A program made the translations under genes and the position numbers. Below the pieces are notes generated by a model, which was given only the letters and a program-made list of their open reading frames with translations, was not told where the DNA came from and searched no databases. This document shows positions 33,622 to 37,123 of a DNA stretch of 37,123 bases, one piece after another. Every line of letters starts with the position of its first letter. Position 1 is the first letter of the stretch. The DNA lies in assembly GCA_963976795.1 (NCBI GenBank), contig CAXBLT010000019.1:1-37123 (forward strand). The letters are read 5' to 3'. This DNA is from UBA7359 sp963976795 (GTDB taxonomy: Bacteria > Pseudomonadota > Gammaproteobacteria > Eutrophobiales > Eutrophobiaceae).

Positions 33622-34677
33622 TCAGAGTTTCTCATGAATATCAGCCATAGGCAAACGCCGGCCACTGAACCGAAAAAGTGAATTTAAAGCCCAATCATTG
33701 CCAACAAAGAGACTGGTGAAAAATATCGTCGCTTTGACGCTTCGACGGCTTATCTTCACCTCTTGCCCAGTTGTGAAGTCAGGTTTTTGTCGAATTTTTT
33801 CCAAGGTTAAAACCGCCATCCCTAATGCCCATAAACAAAAACGACGCAAACCCTTTTCTTTGGCTGGTATTTTCAGCGTATAAAGTAATGCATTGTGAAT
33901 ATGGGCATGAGCAACACCGAGTAATTCAAGCAAGGCCTCTTCAAAACCGACATCATTCTTTCCGAGAACCTTGTGCCGTATATCAACGCCATGTTTGCTG
34001 AAGACATCCCGCGGCAACCAGCAAGCCCCACGTTCATGGTCTTCCCAGATATCCTTCAAGATATTAGTCATCTGCAATCCTTGACCAAATGACACGCCTA
34101 ATTGCATCATTTCTTCTCGCTGCGAATCAATTGCAGGAGAATAATCGCAAAATAGTTCGGTTAGCATCTCGCCAACAACACCGGCAACGAAATAGCAATA
34201 TTGGTCCATGTCTTTCAGATCAGCGACGCCATCCAACGTTTCGGCATTTTGATAACGAATCATGCCCTCGGCCATGATCGAGACGCATCTCTCAAGTGCA
34301 GCGCGCTGGCGTTCATTAAAGCTATGTGTAATACGTATTACGGGGGTCGTATTGGCAATCAGATCATGCTCCGCCTCAGTTGCCGTGGGCGAGAGTAACG
34401 GAAACAGGCTTTCAGAAAAGGTTTCAGCGCCAGCAGTGCCTTTTACTACAGCAATAAATTGTTCAGCGTATTCGCGTTTCTGGTCAGCCGTCATCAATTT
34501 ATCATCTTCGATCGTGTCGGCTATACGACATAAGAGATAGGCATTACCCACGACCTGACAGAGTGACTCTGGTAATTGTGGAATTGTTAGCGCAAATGTG
34601 CGGGACACATGCTGTAATATCTCATTTTGGTAGGCGATATCATCCAGTGTGGTCGTAAATTCGGTTTTAGACTTCAT
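33622..34677 (-). CDS. sqs: Squalene synthase (single-enzyme type)
   Basis: A 351-aa farnesyl-diphosphate farnesyltransferase that condenses two farnesyl-PP to squalene. Both aspartate-rich motifs are present: Asp54-Thr-Ile-Glu57-Asp58 (IADTIEDD) and Asp209-Ile-Trp-Glu212-Asp213 (ILKDIWEDHERG). YCYFVAGVVGEMLTELF (160-176) is typical of the eukaryote-like squalene synthase branch, as in Methylococcus, rather than the HpnC/HpnD phytoene-synthase-like pair. No hpnC, hpnD or hpnE is in view, which supports the one-enzyme route. The C-terminal membrane anchor of eukaryotic enzymes is missing. It is the first gene of the minus-strand hopanoid operon, read divergently from pfaD. Confidence 0.93.
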   Translation of the reverse strand: MKSKTEFTTTLDDIAYQNEILQHVSRTFALTIPQLPESLCQVVGNAYLLCRIADTIEDDKLMTADQKREYAEQFIAVVKGTAGAETFSESLFPLLSPTATEAEHDLIANTTPVIRITHSFNERQRAALERCVSIMAEGMIRYQNAETLDGVADLKDMDQYCYFVAGVVGEMLTELFCDYSPAIDSQREEMMQLGVSFGQGLQMTNILKDIWEDHERGACWLPRDVFSKHGVDIRHKVLGKNDVGFEEALLELLGVAHAHIHNALLYTLKIPAKEKGLRRFCLWALGMAVLTLEKIRQKPDFTTGQEVKISRRSVKATIFFTSLFVGNDWALNSLFRFSGRRLPMADIHEKL

Positions 34678-34967
34678 GCTTTACAATAATCTTATAAATA
34701 TCAATATTTTATGTAAAATTTTACTATTATAAACCCCATCTGAAAGCCTCTTCCCCGAATCATCAGAAATCATGATGTTACAGGGTATAATTTCAGAAAA
34801 ATGATACAATTCAACAATTAGGGCGATTCGGTGCTGCACATTACAGCCTGAATTATACGGATGCAAATAATCAATTCTGAATCCCCAACACTAATTTTAA
34901 TGAATGGAATTTAAATGTCTGATAATTTTCCGGCATTTCACACACCTTATATATAGAGAGTAAAAGA
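34678..34967. promoter_or_regulatory. Divergent control region between sqs and pfaD
   Basis: 290 bp, AT-rich. On the minus strand a consensus TATAAT lies at 34726-34731 (about 50 nt before sqs), without a good -35 at normal spacing. On the plus strand a GATAAT at 34921-34926 is a possible -10 for pfaD. A small palindromic patch (CATCA...TGATG) lies near 34763. No gene is seen. Confidence 0.4.
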
Positions 34968-36647
34968 GTGAGTTCAGTTTCTGACATCATCCCGTCGGCA
35001 GGTATTGCTGACGCTGAGGTTCAACCAGGCCAAGTTCATTGGCACGCAGGTCCAAATGGACAATTATTTGAGCTAGCAACACTACCAGAACGACTTTGCT
35101 CGCTTGATGTTCCATTTTCATTGGTATCAGAACAATCCCAAATCAAATTAGCGTGTGGCGGCTCAATCCATCTTGATGCCAACACTGTGGATGAAAGTGC
35201 CCACCAACACTTGGCTTTTGTGCCAAAGCAATCAATCCAGGCATTGGGCAATAAGCAGTTTTGTCAGGATTACGGGCTTAAGTATCCTTACATGACGGGG
35301 TCCATGGCAAATGGCATCGCCTCTGTCGAGCTGGTTGAGGTCATCGCCAAGGCGGATATGTTGGCTTCATTTGGCGCAGCAGGTTTATCGTTGGCAGAAG
35401 TTGAAAAAGCAATTCAGCGTTTACAAGCCGCTATTCCAGATAAACCGTTTTGTTTTAATCTTATTTATAGTCCGAATGAAAAGGGTCACGAAGATGCCAT
35501 CGTTGATCTGTATCTTCGCTATGGTGTTGATCTGGTAGAAACTTCGGCCTATATGAAACTGACATTGCCGGTAGTTCGCTATCGCGTGAAAGGTATACAC
35601 AAAGATGCGCAAGGGAATATGGTTGTGCCGAATAGAATCATTGCCAAGGCATCGCGTGTTGAATTAGCCAGTAAATGGTTTAGTCCTCCACCAGAAAAGT
35701 TATTGAACGAATTACTAGCCCAAGGCGCAATTACCAATGAAGAAGCCGAACTAGCGAAAGAAATACCGATGGCACAGGATCTGACTGTCGAAGCTGATTC
35801 CGGTGGACATACAGATAATCGTCCAGCAATAACACTATTGCCAACGATGTTGGCCCTACGAGATCAAATACAAGCAGAATATAATTATGTGCATGAATTA
35901 CGTGTTGGTGCGGCAGGTGGTATTGCCACACCTGCTTCTGCCTTAGGCGCCTTTGCGATGGGTGCGGCTTATATTGTGACGGGGACGGTCAATCAAGCCT
36001 GTAAAGAATCAGGTTCATCAAACATCGTCAGAAACATGTTAGCCAATACCGGACAAGCCGATGTCACTATGGCTCCCGCAGTGGATATGTTTGAAATGGG
36101 TGTAAAGTTACAGGTCTTAAAACGCGGTTCTATGTTTGCCATGCGCGGCAACAAACTTTATGAGATTTATAAAACATACGCGTCGATAGAAGAGATACCG
36201 GCAACGGATAAAGCCAATTTAGAAAAAACAATTTTTAAAATGTCTTTGGAAGACGTTTGGCAAAAGACATATGAGTTTTTTAGTGAACGCGACCCGTCCC
36301 AGGTAGAAAAGGCAAATCAAGATCCGAAACATAAAATGGCATTGATCTTTCGCTGGTATCTAGGTCTTTCTTCGCGCTGGGCCAATGCTGGTGTAGAAGA
36401 CCGCCAGGTCGATTATCAAGTTTGGTGTGGACCTGCCATGGGTGCATTTAATGAATGGACAAAGGGCACGTTTTTAGCCACGCCAGATCAACGCGATGCG
36501 GTAACCGTTGCCATGAATATTATGTATGGTGCGGCAATCCTAAGTCGTGCTAATGGGATCTTAAAACAAGGTGTAGCGCTTGCTGGTGATTTAATCCAGT
36601 TCCAACCGATGCAGCTTGATGCAATAGAAAAATATTTATCAGAATGA
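34968..36647 (+). CDS. pfaD: PfaD-family enoyl reductase
   Basis: A 559-aa FMN-dependent, nitronate-monooxygenase-like TIM-barrel enzyme. PfaD is the trans-acting enoyl reductase of the omega-3 polyunsaturated fatty acid synthase (PfaABCD), and relatives serve trans-AT polyketide synthases. Family features are the N-terminal domain before the barrel (1-95), SMANGIASVELVEVIAKADMLASFGAAGLSL-type barrel start (SMANGIAS), FCFNLIYSPNE, ETSAYMKLT, EADSGGHTDNRP with His281, and GAAGGIATP with YIVTGTVNQACKESG for FMN phosphate. The GTG at 34968 has an AGAGAG site about 7 nt upstream. No pfaA, pfaB, pfaC or polyketide synthase is in the window, so its partners must lie beyond the right edge or elsewhere. 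Confidence 0.92.
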   Translation: MSSVSDIIPSAGIADAEVQPGQVHWHAGPNGQLFELATLPERLCSLDVPFSLVSEQSQIKLACGGSIHLDANTVDESAHQHLAFVPKQSIQALGNKQFCQDYGLKYPYMTGSMANGIASVELVEVIAKADMLASFGAAGLSLAEVEKAIQRLQAAIPDKPFCFNLIYSPNEKGHEDAIVDLYLRYGVDLVETSAYMKLTLPVVRYRVKGIHKDAQGNMVVPNRIIAKASRVELASKWFSPPPEKLLNELLAQGAITNEEAELAKEIPMAQDLTVEADSGGHTDNRPAITLLPTMLALRDQIQAEYNYVHELRVGAAGGIATPASALGAFAMGAAYIVTGTVNQACKESGSSNIVRNMLANTGQADVTMAPAVDMFEMGVKLQVLKRGSMFAMRGNKLYEIYKTYASIEEIPATDKANLEKTIFKMSLEDVWQKTYEFFSERDPSQVEKANQDPKHKMALIFRWYLGLSSRWANAGVEDRQVDYQVWCGPAMGAFNEWTKGTFLATPDQRDAVTVAMNIMYGAAILSRANGILKQGVALAGDLIQFQPMQLDAIEKYLSE

Positions 36648-36692
36648 TGGGTATGAAATTAAGCTACAAAGAACACAGAATAAAACGTACTT

Positions 36693-36824
36693 CGCCACTC
36701 CTATGTAGTCGGGAGTCCAGTGCTTCGTCACTCTCAAGGAGTCGGGTGTCCAGCACTACGTCACTCCCGAGGAGACAGGAGTCCAGTACAGCGTCACTCC
36801 CGTGTAAACGGGAGTCCAGAGATT
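36693..36824. repeat. 33-bp tandem repeat array 1 (four units)
   Basis: Units begin at 36693, 36726, 36759 and 36792, each 33 bp with no spacers. The common frame is CGTCACTCCCG, a variable centre, then GGGAGTCCAG. The last unit has a perfect palindrome (ACTCCCGT, GTAA, ACGGGAGT). Outer stem bases are mostly kept while the centre varies. The array starts about 45 bp after pfaD. Because 33 is a multiple of three, both strands stay open through it, but this is not coding evidence. Confidence 0.92.
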
Positions 36825-36838
36825 ATATTATTGACTAG

Positions 36839-36858
36839 ATTCCCGCTTGCGCGGGAAT
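36839..36858. repeat. Solitary dRS3-like palindrome
   Basis: A perfect inverted repeat (ATTCCCGC, TTGC, GCGGGAAT) lying between the two arrays. With its flanking GATT and GACA it is the reverse complement of the common GTCATTCCCGCG...CGGGAATC element, so it is oriented opposite to the array units. Its shape matches Neisseria dRS3 repeats (ATTCCC-N8-GGGAAT). Confidence 0.85.
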
Positions 36859-36936
36859 GACATATTAGAGACACGAAGTGCTAAGGTAAAACTGAAGGAG
36901 CGATGTATAAAGTGAGAATAAATAACAAAAAGCATT

Positions 36937-37123
36937 CGTCACTTCCTGGTAATCGGGTGTCCAGTACTGCGTCACTTCCTGGTAGTCGGGTGTCCAGTAC
37001 TGCGTCACTCCCGAGGAGACAGGAGTCCAGCACTGCGTCACTCCCGAGGAGACAGGAGTCCAGTACAGCGTCACTCCCGAGGAGACAGGAGTCCAGTACA
37101 GCGTCACTCCCGTGTAAACGGGA
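36937..37123. repeat. 33-bp tandem repeat array 2 (six units, cut by the window end)
   Basis: Units begin at 36937, 36970, 37003, 37036, 37069 and 37102. The first two share a TGGTARTCGGGTGT centre, the next three a GAGGAGACAGGAGT centre, and the last a GTGTAAACGGGA centre. The final two units are identical to the last two units of array 1 over the 55 bp visible, which points to segmental duplication. It may continue past the window. Spacers are absent, so it is not CRISPR. Confidence 0.92.

Noticed and set aside
36644..36838. 64-aa plus-strand frame overlapping the pfaD stop (ATGA)
   Set aside because: Nearly all of it is the 33-bp repeat read through. The Ser/Arg-rich 11-residue periodicity follows from the repeat length being a multiple of three.
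36865..37107. 80-aa minus-strand frame with repeated YWTPVSSG-like units
   Set aside because: It is an open frame created by the same 33-bp tandem repeat, with no Shine-Dalgarno and no independent coding sign.
36693..37123. Repeat arrays as CRISPR
   Set aside because: Units abut directly with a 33-bp period and no unique spacers. No cas gene is near.

Overview
The window looks like chromosomal DNA from a moderately AT-rich, aerobic, probably marine or salt-tolerant gammaproteobacterium. The evidence is a complete 14-gene nuoA-N operon with separate nuoC and nuoD, an AcnD/PrpF pair, an NhaD-type Na+/H+ antiporter, a Sco1/PCu(A)C copper-delivery operon, and a hopanoid locus whose squalene synthase is the single-enzyme type. 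The species cannot be fixed from the sequence alone.

Layout, left to right. (1) 1-1860: three unrelated plus-strand genes: a secreted small protein of unknown function, a peptidase E-like S51 hydrolase, and a 75-aa flagellar rod/hook-like protein. (2) 1861-6010: acnD-prpF, the Fe/S 2-methylcitrate dehydratase and its isomerase partner. A good sigma70-like promoter here is bracketed by two identical TGTCGACA palindromes 63 bp apart. No prpB, prpC or prpR is visible. (3) 6011-20999: a long AT-rich leader with a palindrome over a likely promoter, then nuoABCDEFGHIJKLMN. All Fe-S ligands checked are intact. (4) 21000-24189: a three-helix membrane protein of unknown function (plus strand), converging on a tight minus-strand operon sco1-pcuAC-psd-truncated haemoglobin. 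(5) 24190-26312: a divergent control region with two inverted repeats, nhaD, and a strong intrinsic terminator. (6) 26313-34677: a minus-strand hopanoid operon in the order sqs, shc, hpnG, a PhyH-family dioxygenase, hpnN, hpnA. (7) 34678-37123: pfaD read divergently from sqs, followed by two arrays of a 33-bp tandem repeat with a palindromic core. The second array runs off the window.

How the genes fit together. Complex I feeds electrons into an aerobic chain whose copper oxidase is probably metallated by the Sco1/PCu(A)C pair. The hopanoid genes turn farnesyl-PP into squalene (Sqs), then hopene (Shc), process the C35 side chain (HpnG) and move hopanoids to the outer membrane (HpnN). hpnH, which makes the HpnG substrate, is not in view. 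The items most worth following are the PhyH oxygenase inside the hopanoid operon, the pfaD gene without its synthase, the two-operator acnD promoter, and the 33-bp arrays.
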